Part shown: piece after piece, positions 51,141 to 60,135 of the stretch
How positions within the stretch are numbered: position 1 is the first letter of the stretch
Layout: every line of letters starts with the position of its first letter
DNA from: Salinarimonas sp052380005
GTDB taxonomy: Bacteria > Pseudomonadota > Alphaproteobacteria > Rhizobiales > Beijerinckiaceae
NCBI GenBank assembly: GCA_052380005.1
Contig: JBQTCJ010000008.1
DNA: 64,000 nucleotides
Direction: 5' to 3' (one strand)
Position numbers and translations under genes: made by a program
The notes under the pieces: generated by a model
What the model was told of the DNA's origin: nothing
The model's database searches: none
What the model saw: the letters and a program-made list of their open reading frames with translations, nothing else

Positions 51141-52076
51141 ATGAAACGTGCCCTCGTCACGTCGCTGCTCGGCTCCGTCGCGCTCGTCGGCGCCGCCGCC
51201 GCGCAGGAGCCGATCCGCATCGGCATCACCCAGAACAACGTCGGCGTCGACAGCTACCAGACCACCTACGAGCAGGCCTTCATCGAGGCCGCGGAGGCCG
51301 ACCCGCAGGTCGAGGCCGTGGTGCTCGACGCCGGCGGCGACGTCGCCCGCCAGATCGGGCAGGTTCAGGACCTGATCCAGCAGGGCGTCGACGCCATCAT
51401 CATCTGGCCGACGAACGGCCAGGCCGTCGTGCCCGTCGTGCGCCAGGCGCATCAGGCCGGCATCCCGGTCGTCGTGACGAACAGCCAGATCGCGGAAGCC
51501 GGCTTCGACTTCATCGCCTCGTTCTCCGGCCCGGACAACATCACGCAGGGCCAGTACGCCGCCGAGATGATGTGCGACGCGCTCGACAATGCCGGCCGTG
51601 TGGTGCAGATCGCCGGCCAGCCCGGCTACACGACCGCGATCGAGCGGCAGAAGGGCTTCGAGGACGCCCTCGCCGAATCCTGCCCCGACGTCGAGATCGT
51701 CGAGACGCAGCCGGGCGACTGGAACCGCGAGAAGGCCCAGCGGGTGATGGAGAACTTCCTCACCAAGTACGACGACATCGACGGCGTCTATTCCGGCGAC
51801 GACAACATGGGCGTCGGCGCGCTCAACGCCGCCAAGGCGGCGGGCCGCGACGACCTCGTCTTCATCGGCGCGACCAACTTCGCGGTCGGCTACGACGCGA
51901 TGGAGCGAGGCGAGTACTGGGGCTCCGTCTACCAGTCCCCGGTCGAGGACGCCCGCAACGCGCTGGCCACGGCCAAGGCCGTCGTCATGGGCGAGGAAGT
52001 TCCGTTCCTGAACTACTTCGATACGCCGAAGATCACGCAGGACAACATGGGCGACTTCGACCGGCCGGTCTTCTGA
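51141..52076 (+). CDS. Ribose-type sugar ABC transporter binding protein
   Basis: A 311-residue periplasmic protein of the RbsB/family-2 type (periplasmic binding protein 4 fold). Signal peptide KRALVTSLLGSVALVGAAAA, cleavage before QEPIRIG. The fold shows VDAIIIWPTNGQAVVPVVRQA, VVVTNSQI and QIAGQPGYTTAIERQKGFED. ATG at 51141 follows GGGAGGAAAG. It delivers a sugar or polyol to the two permeases downstream; a 15-bp hairpin separates it from them. Confidence 0.92.
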   Translation: MKRALVTSLLGSVALVGAAAAQEPIRIGITQNNVGVDSYQTTYEQAFIEAAEADPQVEAVVLDAGGDVARQIGQVQDLIQQGVDAIIIWPTNGQAVVPVVRQAHQAGIPVVVTNSQIAEAGFDFIASFSGPDNITQGQYAAEMMCDALDNAGRVVQIAGQPGYTTAIERQKGFEDALAESCPDVEIVETQPGDWNREKAQRVMENFLTKYDDIDGVYSGDDNMGVGALNAAKAAGRDDLVFIGATNFAVGYDAMERGEYWGSVYQSPVEDARNALATAKAVVMGEEVPFLNYFDTPKITQDNMGDFDRPVF

Positions 52077-52091
52077 GCGGATCGCGACGGA

Positions 52092-52140
52092 CCTGCGGGC
52101 GCCGGCGCGGCCGGCGCTCGCAGGACATCCATTTCGGATA
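52092..52140 (+). terminator. 15-bp hairpin and operator-like 15-mer after the binding-protein gene
   Basis: CCTGCG-G-GCGCCGGC (52092-52106) pairs with GCCGGCGC-T-CGCAGG (52110-52124), fifteen pairs with one G-T wobble and a three-base loop. Directly after it is CATCCATTTCGGATA (52126-52140), a near copy of the 51021 dyad. The hairpin probably stabilises the binding-protein mRNA; the dyad may let the same regulator act inside the operon. Confidence 0.65.
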
Positions 52141-52242
52141 GACTCGAGTCGTCACGAGCGGCGCGACGGAACGCAGAGTCCGCGCACCGCGAGGCGCATC
52201 GCGAGCCCCGGTGGGCTGCGTGGGCGTCGGAGGAAACGGATC

Positions 52243-53271
52243 ATGGCGAAGACCGAGGTGAAGGGCGACGGCACGCTCGCCGTGCCCGTGGGGCGCGACA
52301 CGCGGCCCACACGAGAGACCGTCATCCATCTCCTGCAGACGAAAGGCCTCCTGATCGCCTTCGCGCTGTTCCTGGTCGCCTTCTCGCTGGCCAGCGATCG
52401 CTTCGCGAGCGTGGACAACGTCTCCACCGTCCTGCGCCAGGTGGCGATCATCGGCACCATCGCGGTGGGCGTGACCATCGTCGTGATCGGCGGAAACCTC
52501 GACCTCTCCGTCGGCTCGCTCCTCTCCTTCACCACGGTGCTCGTCGTCGACCTGCACGACGAGATCGGCCCCGGCCCGGCGATCCTGATCATGTTCGCCG
52601 CCGCGCTGGCCGTGGGCTGCGTCAACGGGCTCCTGGTGGGCTTCGCGCGGCTCAACTCGCTGATCGTGACGCTCGGCATGCTGTCCGCCATCCAGGGGCT
52701 GACGCTGATCTATTCCGGCGGGCAGAACGTCGACATCGTCGACCAGGAGGGCACCTGGTTCGCCTTCTTCGGGCGCGACTTCCTCCTCGGCATCGCCGTG
52801 CCGACCTGGATCTTCCTCGTGCTCGCCGTCGTCTTCCACGTCGTGCTCACCCGCACGAGCTTCGGCCGCAAGGTCTTCGCGGTGGGCGGAAACCCCACCG
52901 CCGCCGCCTTCTCCGGCGTGCGCCGGGCGCGGGTCGTGTTCTCGACCTACCTGATCTCGGCCTTCTGCACCGGCTGCGCGGCGCTGATCCTCGGCAGCCG
53001 CGTCATGGGCAGCCAGAACAACGTCGGCCAGGGTTACGAGCTCGTCGTGCTCGCCGGCGTGATCCTCGGCGGCACCTCGCTGCTCGGCGGCTCGGGCTCG
53101 GTGCCGAAGACGGTGATCGGCGTGCTGATCCTCGGCTTCATCCAGAACGGCCTGCTTCTGCTCGGCTACCCCTACTACACGCAGTGGCTCGTCACCTGGG
53201 TCGTCATCATCCTCGCGGTCTGGCTCGACGTCGCGTCGAAGCGCGGGCGCCTGTTCACCACGACGAGCTGA
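52243..53271 (+). CDS. Ribose-type ABC transporter permease, first subunit
   Basis: A 342-residue RbsC-family permease with about eight to ten membrane segments. Hallmarks are VTIVVIGGNLDLSVGSLLSF, CVNGLLVGFARLNSLIVTLG and TSLLGGSGSVPKTVIGVLIL. It has a polar N-terminal stretch of about 35 residues (TEVKGDGTLAVPVGRDTRPT) before the first helix. The next permease gene starts 13 bases on. The pair forms a heterodimeric channel. Confidence 0.93.
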   Translation: MAKTEVKGDGTLAVPVGRDTRPTRETVIHLLQTKGLLIAFALFLVAFSLASDRFASVDNVSTVLRQVAIIGTIAVGVTIVVIGGNLDLSVGSLLSFTTVLVVDLHDEIGPGPAILIMFAAALAVGCVNGLLVGFARLNSLIVTLGMLSAIQGLTLIYSGGQNVDIVDQEGTWFAFFGRDFLLGIAVPTWIFLVLAVVFHVVLTRTSFGRKVFAVGGNPTAAAFSGVRRARVVFSTYLISAFCTGCAALILGSRVMGSQNNVGQGYELVVLAGVILGGTSLLGGSGSVPKTVIGVLILGFIQNGLLLLGYPYYTQWLVTWVVIILAVWLDVASKRGRLFTTTS

Positions 53272-53283
53272 GGGAGGCCGACC

Positions 53284-54240
53284 ATGACCGCGAGCCCGCT
53301 TCGCCTCCTCTCCCGCGTGCCCCCGATCTGGCTGATCCTGATCGCCTGCGTGGCCTTCTTCTCGGTGTTCGCGGACAGCTTCTTCGCCGTCGGCAACTTC
53401 ACCAACATCCTGATCCAAACCTCGACGATCGGCCTGATCGCGCTCGGGATGACGGTCGTGATGATCAACGGCAACATCGACCTCTCGGTCGGCGCCGTCG
53501 TCGCGCTCGCCGCGAGCCTCGCGGTGGGGCTCCAGGCCGATCTCGGCATCGTGCCCGCGGTGCTGGTGGGGCTCGGCGCCGGCATGGCGCTCGGCTTCCT
53601 CAACGGCGTGATCGTGTGGAAGACCGGCGTCGACGCCTTCATCGTCACGCTCGGCGCGATGATGGGCGTGCGCGGCCTGGTCTTCGTCTACACCGGCGAG
53701 CAGTCCTTCTTCTCGATGGACTTCGCCTATGCCGATTTCGGCATGTCGTCCGTCGCGGGCGTGCCGACGCTGGCCTGGATCTTCCTCGCGCTGACGCTCG
53801 TCATGCACGTGGTGATGACCCGCACGAGCCACGGGCGCAACGCCTATGCTGTGGGCGGCAACCGCGAGGCGGCGGAGAACGCCGGCATCCGCGTGGGCCG
53901 GCACATGGTGGCGAACTTCGTCGTCGTCGGCTTCTTCGCCGCGCTCGCGGGAATCACGCTCTCCACCCAGATGGGCGCCTCGACGCCCAATCTCGGCACG
54001 AACTACGAGCTGTGGGTGATCACCGCCGTCGTGCTCGGCGGCACCAAGCTCACGGGCGGGGTGGGGTCGATCCTCGGTACGCTCGGCGGCGTGCTCACCA
54101 TCGGCGTGCTGCGCAACGGCATGAACCTGATGCAGGTGCCCGCCTTCTACGTCCTCGTCGTGATGGGCGTCATCCTGATCGCGGTGCTGCTCGTCGACGC
54201 GCGGATCAACCGCCGCGAAGCCGGGGAGGTGAGGCTGTGA
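53284..54240 (+). CDS. Ribose-type ABC transporter permease, second subunit
   Basis: A 318-residue RbsC-family permease related to the previous one: VVMINGNIDLSVGAVVALAA, FLNGVIVWKTGVDAFIVTLG and GGTKLTGGVGSILGTLGGVL. Two permeases in tandem indicate a heterodimer. The stop overlaps the ATPase start (GTGA). A GGAGG stretch precedes the ATG. Confidence 0.93.
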   Translation: MTASPLRLLSRVPPIWLILIACVAFFSVFADSFFAVGNFTNILIQTSTIGLIALGMTVVMINGNIDLSVGAVVALAASLAVGLQADLGIVPAVLVGLGAGMALGFLNGVIVWKTGVDAFIVTLGAMMGVRGLVFVYTGEQSFFSMDFAYADFGMSSVAGVPTLAWIFLALTLVMHVVMTRTSHGRNAYAVGGNREAAENAGIRVGRHMVANFVVVGFFAALAGITLSTQMGASTPNLGTNYELWVITAVVLGGTKLTGGVGSILGTLGGVLTIGVLRNGMNLMQVPAFYVLVVMGVILIAVLLVDARINRREAGEVRL

Positions 54241-55772
54241 GAACGCTCGCGCACCACACGCAGGCCGAGCTCGCCGAGCGCGCGACCCGCGCGCCCCTGC
54301 TGCACATCGACGGCGTGACGAAGACGTTCCCCGGCGTGAAGGCGCTCGACGACGTCTCGCTCGACGTCCGCGCCGGCGAGGTCCACGCGCTGCTCGGCGA
54401 GAACGGGGCCGGCAAGTCCACCCTGATGAAGGTGCTCGCCGGCAACCACCAGGCCGATCGCGGCCGGATCCACCTCGAAGGCGAGCCGATCCGGGTGTCC
54501 GGCCCGCACGAGGCGAAGCACCTGGGCATCGTGCTGATCCACCAGGAGCTCTCGCTCGCGCCGGAGATGACGGTCGCCGAGAACATCTTCCTCGGCTCGC
54601 TGCCGCGCCGGGCGCTGGGCTTCGTCGACTTCCGCAAGCTCTACGCGGATGCCGGGCGCATCCTCGACCGCCTGGGCTGCCGCTTCGCCGCCTCCGACAA
54701 GGTCGAGACGTTGTCGATCGCCAACCGGCAGATGGTCGAGATCGGCCGTGCGCTGGTGTTCACGCCCAAGATCGTCGTGTTCGACGAGCCCACCGCCTCG
54801 CTCACCGACGCCGAGAAGGTGGTGCTGTTCGACGTGATCCGCTCGCTCCAGGCGGAGAACGTCGGCATCGTCTACATCTCGCATCGGATGGACGAGATCT
54901 TCACGCTGTCCGCCCGCATCACCGTGCTTCGCGACGGCGCCGTGCGCGGCACGCTCGTCACCGCCGAGACGACCGAGGACGAGGTCACCCGCCTGATGAT
55001 CGGCCGCGCGCTCGAGCCCCGCAGCCGGGCGCAGGCCCGCCCCGCGGGGAAGATGGCGCTCGAGGTCAAGGGCCTCTCCTGCGGGGATCTCTTCCGCGAC
55101 GTGTCGTTCGGCGTGCGCGCGGGCGAGGTCGTGGGCATGTACGGCCTCATCGGCGCCGGGCGCACCGAGATCGCCGAGACGATCTTCGGCCTGCGCGCGC
55201 CCGACGCCGGCGAGATCCGCCGCGACGGCGAGGTGGTCTCGATCAACTCCCCGCCCGACGCCATCGCCCACGGCATCGCGCTCGCGCCCGAGAGCCGCAA
55301 GGAGCAGGGCCTCGTGCTCTCGATGAGCTGCCGGGACAACATGTCCCTCTCCCAGCTCGAGACCGTCTCCCGCGCGGGCTGGCTCGACCGTTCGGCCGAG
55401 CAGGCGATCTACGATCGCTATGCGGAGCGCCTCGCGCTGAAGTCGCCGAGCTGGCGCACGCCGGTCGTGAACCTCTCGGGCGGCAACCAGCAGAAGGTCG
55501 TGCTCGGCAAGTGGCTGGGCACCGCGCCGAAGGTGCTGATCATCGACGAGCCGACGCGCGGCATCGACGTCGGCTCGAAGTCCGAGATCCACAAGCTGAT
55601 CCGCGAGCTCGCGGCGGGCGGCATGGCGGTGCTGATGATCTCGTCCGAGATGCCCGAGGTGCTCGGCGTCTCCGACCGGATCCTGGCTCTCTACCACGGC
55701 CGCCTCGCCGCCGAGTTCGACGCCGACACCGTGACGGAGGACGCCCTCGTGCAGGCGATTTCCGGGTTATGA
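54237..55772 (+). CDS. Ribose-type ABC transporter ATPase with two nucleotide-binding domains
   Basis: A 511-residue RbsA/MglA-type protein. First half: Walker A LLGENGAGKST, IHQELSLAPEMTVAENIFLG, Walker B IVVFDEPTASLTDAE. Second half: degenerate Walker A LIGAGRTEIAE and signature LSGGNQQKVVLGKWL with Walker B VLIIDEPTRGIDVGSK, the normal RbsA pattern. A GTG start overlaps the permease stop by 4 bases, and the next gene overlaps its end by ATGA. It powers import of the sugar-like substrate. Confidence 0.94.
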   Translation: MRTLAHHTQAELAERATRAPLLHIDGVTKTFPGVKALDDVSLDVRAGEVHALLGENGAGKSTLMKVLAGNHQADRGRIHLEGEPIRVSGPHEAKHLGIVLIHQELSLAPEMTVAENIFLGSLPRRALGFVDFRKLYADAGRILDRLGCRFAASDKVETLSIANRQMVEIGRALVFTPKIVVFDEPTASLTDAEKVVLFDVIRSLQAENVGIVYISHRMDEIFTLSARITVLRDGAVRGTLVTAETTEDEVTRLMIGRALEPRSRAQARPAGKMALEVKGLSCGDLFRDVSFGVRAGEVVGMYGLIGAGRTEIAETIFGLRAPDAGEIRRDGEVVSINSPPDAIAHGIALAPESRKEQGLVLSMSCRDNMSLSQLETVSRAGWLDRSAEQAIYDRYAERLALKSPSWRTPVVNLSGGNQQKVVLGKWLGTAPKVLIIDEPTRGIDVGSKSEIHKLIRELAAGGMAVLMISSEMPEVLGVSDRILALYHGRLAAEFDADTVTEDALVQAISGL

Positions 55773-56659
55773 GCGCGCCGATCCGCATAGGCTTCGCGGG
55801 GCTCGGCCGCATGGGCGCGCCGATGGCGGCGCGGCTGGCGCGGGCCGGCTTCCAGCTCGCGGTCTGGAACCGCACGGCGGAGAAGGCGCAGGCCTTCGCC
55901 CGCGAGAGCGGGGCGCGGGTCGCGACGAGCCCCTCGGCCCTCGCGGAGACGAGCGACGTCGTCATCGCCATGGTCGCCGACGACGCGGCCTCCCAGGCGC
56001 TGCATCTCGGCCCCGGCGGGCTCGCCGAAGCGGCGTCGGGCCGGCTCTTCGTCGAGATGTCCACGATCTCCCCCGACCACGTGCGTCGCCTCGGCGCGGC
56101 GCTCGCGGCGCGGGGCGGTGCGCTGATCGACGCGCCGGTGTCCGGCAGCGTCGACGCCGCGCGGGCGGGGTCGCTCGCGATCATGGCCGGCGGCGATCCG
56201 AAGGACGTCGAGAGGGCGCGCCCGGCGCTGGACGCCATGGGGCGCGTCGTGCTGGAGACCGGCCCGCTGGGCACCGGAGCGACGATGAAGATCGTCGTCA
56301 ACAGCCTGATCCACGGCCTCAACCAGACGCTCGCCGAGGCGCTGGCGCTCGCCGAGAGCGCCGGGATCGCGACCCGCGACGCCTTCGCCGTGATCGAGAA
56401 TTCCGCCGCGGCGGCGCCGATGCTCGGCTACCGCAAGCCGCTCTACCTCGAGCCGCAGGCCCATCCCGTGGCCTTCGCCCTCGATCTCGCGCTCAAGGAC
56501 ATGGGTCTCGCGCTCGCGCTCGGCGAGGCGGGCGGCGTGGCGATGCCGCAGGCGCGCGTCACCCGCGCCGTCCTCGAGCAGGCCTCCGCCGCCGGGCTGG
56601 GCGGCGAGGACATGGCCGCCGTGGTTCCGTTCATGCGCCGGTTGGGGAGGTCCTCATGA
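55769..56659 (+). CDS. 3-Hydroxyisobutyrate dehydrogenase-like NAD(P)-dependent oxidoreductase
   Basis: A 296-residue beta-hydroxyacid dehydrogenase. Rossmann motif GFAGLGRMGAPMA at the start, DAPVSGSVDAARAGSLAIMAGG in the middle and the catalytic Lys in GATMKIVVNSLIHG. Members oxidise 3-hydroxyisobutyrate, tartronate semialdehyde, glyoxylate or sugar acids. The start overlaps the ATPase gene (ATGA), and the next gene overlaps its stop, so it belongs to the transport operon and probably oxidises the imported compound or a derivative. Confidence 0.9.
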   Translation: MSAPIRIGFAGLGRMGAPMAARLARAGFQLAVWNRTAEKAQAFARESGARVATSPSALAETSDVVIAMVADDAASQALHLGPGGLAEAASGRLFVEMSTISPDHVRRLGAALAARGGALIDAPVSGSVDAARAGSLAIMAGGDPKDVERARPALDAMGRVVLETGPLGTGATMKIVVNSLIHGLNQTLAEALALAESAGIATRDAFAVIENSAAAAPMLGYRKPLYLEPQAHPVAFALDLALKDMGLALALGEAGGVAMPQARVTRAVLEQASAAGLGGEDMAAVVPFMRRLGRSS

Positions 56660-57375
56660 AAGCCATGCTCTTCGTCGGCGGCTGGGAGGGCCACGAGCCC
56701 GAGGCCTTCCGCAAATGGGCCGACGACCTCCTCTCCTCGAACGGCTTCACGGTCGAGAGCCACGACAGCCTCGAGCCGCTGGAGCATGCCGACGCCATGC
56801 GCGACGTCGATCTCGTCGTGCCGATCTGGTCCTCGGCGCGCTCGGCCCATCGACCCGAGTTCGGCAACATGACCAAGGCGCAGGAGGACGGCCTCCTCGC
56901 CGCGATCGCGAGCGGGACCGGCATCGCCGGCTGGCACGGCCACATGGGCGACGCCTTCCGCGACCGGCCGACCTACCATTTCCTGATCGGCGGCCAGTTC
57001 GTCGCCCACCCGCCGGGCTGGCCGGACAACCCGGTCCCGTCGGACGACTTCGTCGACTACGACGTGACCATCACCCGGCCCGACCACCCGATCGTGGAGG
57101 GGATCGACAGCTTCCGGCTCCACTCCGAGCAGTACTACATGCTGGTCGATCCCTCGAACGAGGTGCTGGCCACGACGACCTTCTCCGGCGAGCACCTCTG
57201 GTGGATCGAGGGCGCGACCGTCCCCGTCGTCTGGACGCGGCGGTGGGACAAGGGCCGGGTGTTCTACTGCTCCATCGGCCACACGGTGGACGATCTCGAG
57301 ACGCCGCAGGTCACGGAGATCATCCGCCGCGGAATGATCTGGGCCGCCGAAGGTTCTGCCGGGGGGCGCGCATGA
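56656..57375 (+). CDS. ThuA-family protein
   Basis: A 239-residue ThuA-like protein with a glutamine-amidotransferase-like fold. Typical segments are KAMLFVGGWEGHEPEAF, GIAGWHGHMGDAF, FLIGGQFVAHPPGWPD and VVWTRRWDKGRVFYCSIGHT. The family's role in sugar catabolism is known from trehalose genes but the chemistry is poorly defined. The ATG overlaps the dehydrogenase gene stop. It suggests a sugar or sugar alcohol as operon substrate. Confidence 0.88.
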   Translation: MKAMLFVGGWEGHEPEAFRKWADDLLSSNGFTVESHDSLEPLEHADAMRDVDLVVPIWSSARSAHRPEFGNMTKAQEDGLLAAIASGTGIAGWHGHMGDAFRDRPTYHFLIGGQFVAHPPGWPDNPVPSDDFVDYDVTITRPDHPIVEGIDSFRLHSEQYYMLVDPSNEVLATTTFSGEHLWWIEGATVPVVWTRRWDKGRVFYCSIGHTVDDLETPQVTEIIRRGMIWAAEGSAGGRA

Positions 57376-59177
57376 GCACCATGCGCCGCACCACGCGCCC
57401 GGAGGAGGGCTTCGGCGCCGCGCTGCCGCGCAAGGGGCGCGCGGCCGGTGCGCTTCCCCCCGGCGAGCGCCAGGCCTTCACGCCCGACGAGATGCTCGCC
57501 TTCATGGACTTCCTCGAGGAGATCGAGGCCGAGGGCGCGAGCGTCTTGCCGCTGTTCACGCCCGATCCGTACCTGAGCATGAGCCTCTTCCTCATGCGCA
57601 ACCACATCGAGGGCAAGCTCACCACGATCTCCTCCCTCGCCGCCGCGTCTGGCGCGCCCTACGCCACCGCCATGCGGCGCATCGGCGACATGACCGAGCG
57701 CGGCCTCGTCGATCAGCGCCCGCGCTCGGCCTCGGGCAAGACCTTCTCGCTGCACCCGAGCCCGGCCCTGATCGAGGCGTTCGGGGACTACGCCCACCGG
57801 ATCAAGCTGTCGATCGGCCGCGCGCTGGGCCTCGCCGCCAAGGGCGACGTCGCGGACTATTATTTCGGCGGATCCTACCTGAAGGCGCGGGTGGTCCCGC
57901 TGCCGGCGGCGCGCACCGAGCCGCTCGGCATCACGGGGCCGTTGCGCATCCTCGTCCACGCCGACCCGACCTTCATGGCGATGGACAGCCTCAAGCGGCA
58001 GTTCGAGCATCTGCTCGGCGTCTCGATCCGCAACCGCGCGCTCTCCATCGACCGGCTGCGGCTCGAGGCTCTGGCCAATGCCGAGCGCGCGTCCTCGGCC
58101 TACGACATCATCGCCGTCGACCTGCCCTGGATCGGCGAGTTCGCCGAGAAGGGCGTGCTCGCGCCGCTCGCGGACTGCGTCGCGCGGGAGGATTTCGACC
58201 TCGCCGACTTCCACCCCGCCGGCTGGCAGGGCTGCATGCACCGCGGCGAGCCCTACGGCATGCCGATCCAGACGACGCCGGAGCTCCTGTTCTACCGGCG
58301 TGACCTGTTCGACGAGGCCGGTCTCGAAGCGCCGCGCACCACGGTCGACCTGCTCGCCGCCGCACGAGCGCTGCATCGGCCGGCGCGGAACCTGCGCGGC
58401 ATCGCCTGGAACGGCGCGCGCGGCACGCCGCTCGGCCACACCTTCATCTTCGCCATGGCCGATTTCGGCCAGCCGGTGGTGAACCTGCGCCGGCGCGGCG
58501 ACGGCTTCGACCCGTTCGACCTCACCGGCGAGCGCCTGCGCCCGATGATCGACAGCGAGGGCGGGCGGCGCGCGGCGGACTTCCTGATGGAGCTCCTCGA
58601 CGTCTCCGCGCCGGGCGTGCTCTCGATGTCCTGGTTCGAGCGTGTCAAGGCCTACGCCTCGGGCGAGGTGGCGATGGCCTACGGCTACTCGCTGCTCGCA
58701 CCCTATTTCGAGCTCGACCCGTCCTCGCCCGCGCACGGCACGACCGAATACGTGCCCCATCCCGGCGCGCCGGGCCGGCGCTCGATCGCGCCCGTGGGCG
58801 GCTACGTGCTCGGCATCCCCGCGAACCTCTCCGAGGAGCGGCGGCTCGCCACCGAGAACGCCGTGCGCCTCCTCACCTCGGCGGAAGCCTGCAAGCTCTA
58901 CATCACCAACGGCTCGCGGGTGTGCCCGCGCTTCAGCGTGAGCGCCGATCCGGACGTGCGGGCGCTCTCGCCCATCGTCGGCGCCGTCGACGACCTGGCC
59001 CGCGCCGGCGCGCTGCAGCTGTGGCCGCGCCCTCCCGCGCCCGAGTTCGCCGAGATCACCGCGATCCTCGGCGAGGAGATCCACGACATGCTCTGCCGCC
59101 GCAAGTCGCCGGCGGCGGCGCTGGAAGACGCCCAGGCCCGCGCCGACGCGCTGATGCGCGTGGCCGGGCGATACTGA
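57372..59177 (+). CDS. Winged-helix/family-1 solute-binding-domain fusion protein
   Basis: A 601-residue protein without signal peptide. Residues about 35-150 form a helix-turn-helix unit (FTPDEMLAFMDFLEEIEAEG, then HIEGKLTTISSLAAASGAPYATAMRRIGDMTERGLVDQR). Residues about 190-600 resemble a MalE/family-1 extracellular solute-binding domain: LRILVHADPTFMAMDSLKRQ, YDIIAVDLPWIGEFAEKGVL, GMPIQTTPELLFYRRDLFDE. Transport binding proteins are exported; this one is not, and carries a DNA-binding head. It is most likely a one-component sensor-regulator of this operon. Translation is coupled to thuA (ATGA). Confidence 0.82.
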   Translation: MSTMRRTTRPEEGFGAALPRKGRAAGALPPGERQAFTPDEMLAFMDFLEEIEAEGASVLPLFTPDPYLSMSLFLMRNHIEGKLTTISSLAAASGAPYATAMRRIGDMTERGLVDQRPRSASGKTFSLHPSPALIEAFGDYAHRIKLSIGRALGLAAKGDVADYYFGGSYLKARVVPLPAARTEPLGITGPLRILVHADPTFMAMDSLKRQFEHLLGVSIRNRALSIDRLRLEALANAERASSAYDIIAVDLPWIGEFAEKGVLAPLADCVAREDFDLADFHPAGWQGCMHRGEPYGMPIQTTPELLFYRRDLFDEAGLEAPRTTVDLLAAARALHRPARNLRGIAWNGARGTPLGHTFIFAMADFGQPVVNLRRRGDGFDPFDLTGERLRPMIDSEGGRRAADFLMELLDVSAPGVLSMSWFERVKAYASGEVAMAYGYSLLAPYFELDPSSPAHGTTEYVPHPGAPGRRSIAPVGGYVLGIPANLSEERRLATENAVRLLTSAEACKLYITNGSRVCPRFSVSADPDVRALSPIVGAVDDLARAGALQLWPRPPAPEFAEITAILGEEIHDMLCRRKSPAAALEDAQARADALMRVAGRY

Positions 59178-59217
59178 GCCGAACGATACGGGCGAAGAAC
59201 TCTGAAGGAGAAGACCC

Positions 59218-60024
59218 ATGGATCGCGAACGACTGAAGGGCAAGAACGTGCTGATCACCGGCGCCGCCCAGGGCATGGGTGCGGCGATCGCCGAGCACTA
59301 CGCGGCCCAGGGCGCCAACGTCTGCCTGGGCGACGTCAACGAGGCCGGTGCGAAGGCGGTGGCCGAGCGGATCAATGCCGAGGGCTACGGCCGCGCCATC
59401 GCGATGAAGCTCGACGTCACGAAGCGCGCCGACAACGCCGCCGCGGTGGCCGCCACCGTGGAGGCCTTCGGCTCGCTCAACGTCGCCCTCCTCAACGCCG
59501 GCCTCAACAAGCCGCGGTTCTTCATGGACATCGACGAGGAGAACTGGGACCTGATCATGAACGTGAACGCCAAGGGCGTGCTGCTCGGCATGCAGGAGGC
59601 GGCGCGCCAGATGATCGCCCAGGGGCCCGAGCAGGGGCCCTACAAGATCATCAACGTCGGCTCCATCGCCTCGCGCACCACGTTCGACGACGTCGTGCCC
59701 TATTGCTGCTCGAAGCACGCGGTGCTCGCCATGATCACCGGTGGCGCCCGCGCGCTCGTCGACCACAACATCACGGTGAACGGCTACGGGCCGGGCGTGG
59801 TGCGCACCGAATTGTGGGAGCAGCTCGACAAGGACCTCGTCGAGATCGGCAAGTTCGACAAGCCCGGCGAGTCCATGGACAGCCTGGCGCGCAACATGAT
59901 CCTGATGAAGCGCTACTCGTACCCCGAGGACGTGGTGGGCACCGCCGCGTTCCTGGCGAGCCGGGACTCCGACTACATGACGGGCCAGCTCATCCTCATC
60001 GACGGCGGCATGGTCATGCAGTGA
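59218..60024 (+). CDS. Short-chain dehydrogenase/reductase (SDR)
   Basis: A 268-residue classical SDR: TGAAQGMGAAIAEHYAAQGA at residues 14-33, the NAG motif in LLNAGLNKPRF, catalytic Ser in INVGSIASRT and Tyr-x-x-x-Lys in PYCCSKHAVL. NAD-linked oxidation of a sugar or polyol hydroxyl is likely. ATG follows GAAGGAGAAG, a strong site. It lies 40 bases after the fusion regulator gene. Confidence 0.92.
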   Translation: MDRERLKGKNVLITGAAQGMGAAIAEHYAAQGANVCLGDVNEAGAKAVAERINAEGYGRAIAMKLDVTKRADNAAAVAATVEAFGSLNVALLNAGLNKPRFFMDIDEENWDLIMNVNAKGVLLGMQEAARQMIAQGPEQGPYKIINVGSIASRTTFDDVVPYCCSKHAVLAMITGGARALVDHNITVNGYGPGVVRTELWEQLDKDLVEIGKFDKPGESMDSLARNMILMKRYSYPEDVVGTAAFLASRDSDYMTGQLILIDGGMVMQ

Positions 60025-60034
60025 CCCGAGCCCA

Positions 60035-60100
60035 CGCCGCGCGGTGACACACGCGCGCGGCGCCATCCGACATCCTCGAACAGGTCCGCCCGGGGCGGAC
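60035..60100 (+). terminator. Two hairpins between the SDR and M24 genes
   Basis: CGCCGCGCG (60035-60043) pairs with CGCGCGGCG (60054-60062), and GTCCGCC (60084-60090) pairs with GGCGGAC (60094-60100). Both are perfect, with no T tract. They lie in the 111-base gap before the M24 gene and may partly end or stabilise the upstream mRNA. Confidence 0.55.
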
Positions 60101-60135
60101 GACGCGCCTCGACGCGGGGCGCGAAGGAGATCCTC

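Noticed and set aside
46041..51452. Very long antisense open frame (about 1,800 codons) on the minus strand, and similar long frames opposite 2385-4583, 25152-28535 and 37279-40389
   Set aside because: They are mirror frames of well-recognised plus- or minus-strand genes in GC-rich DNA. Their translations are Arg/Asp/Glu/His-rich and match no family, and they cross several real genes.
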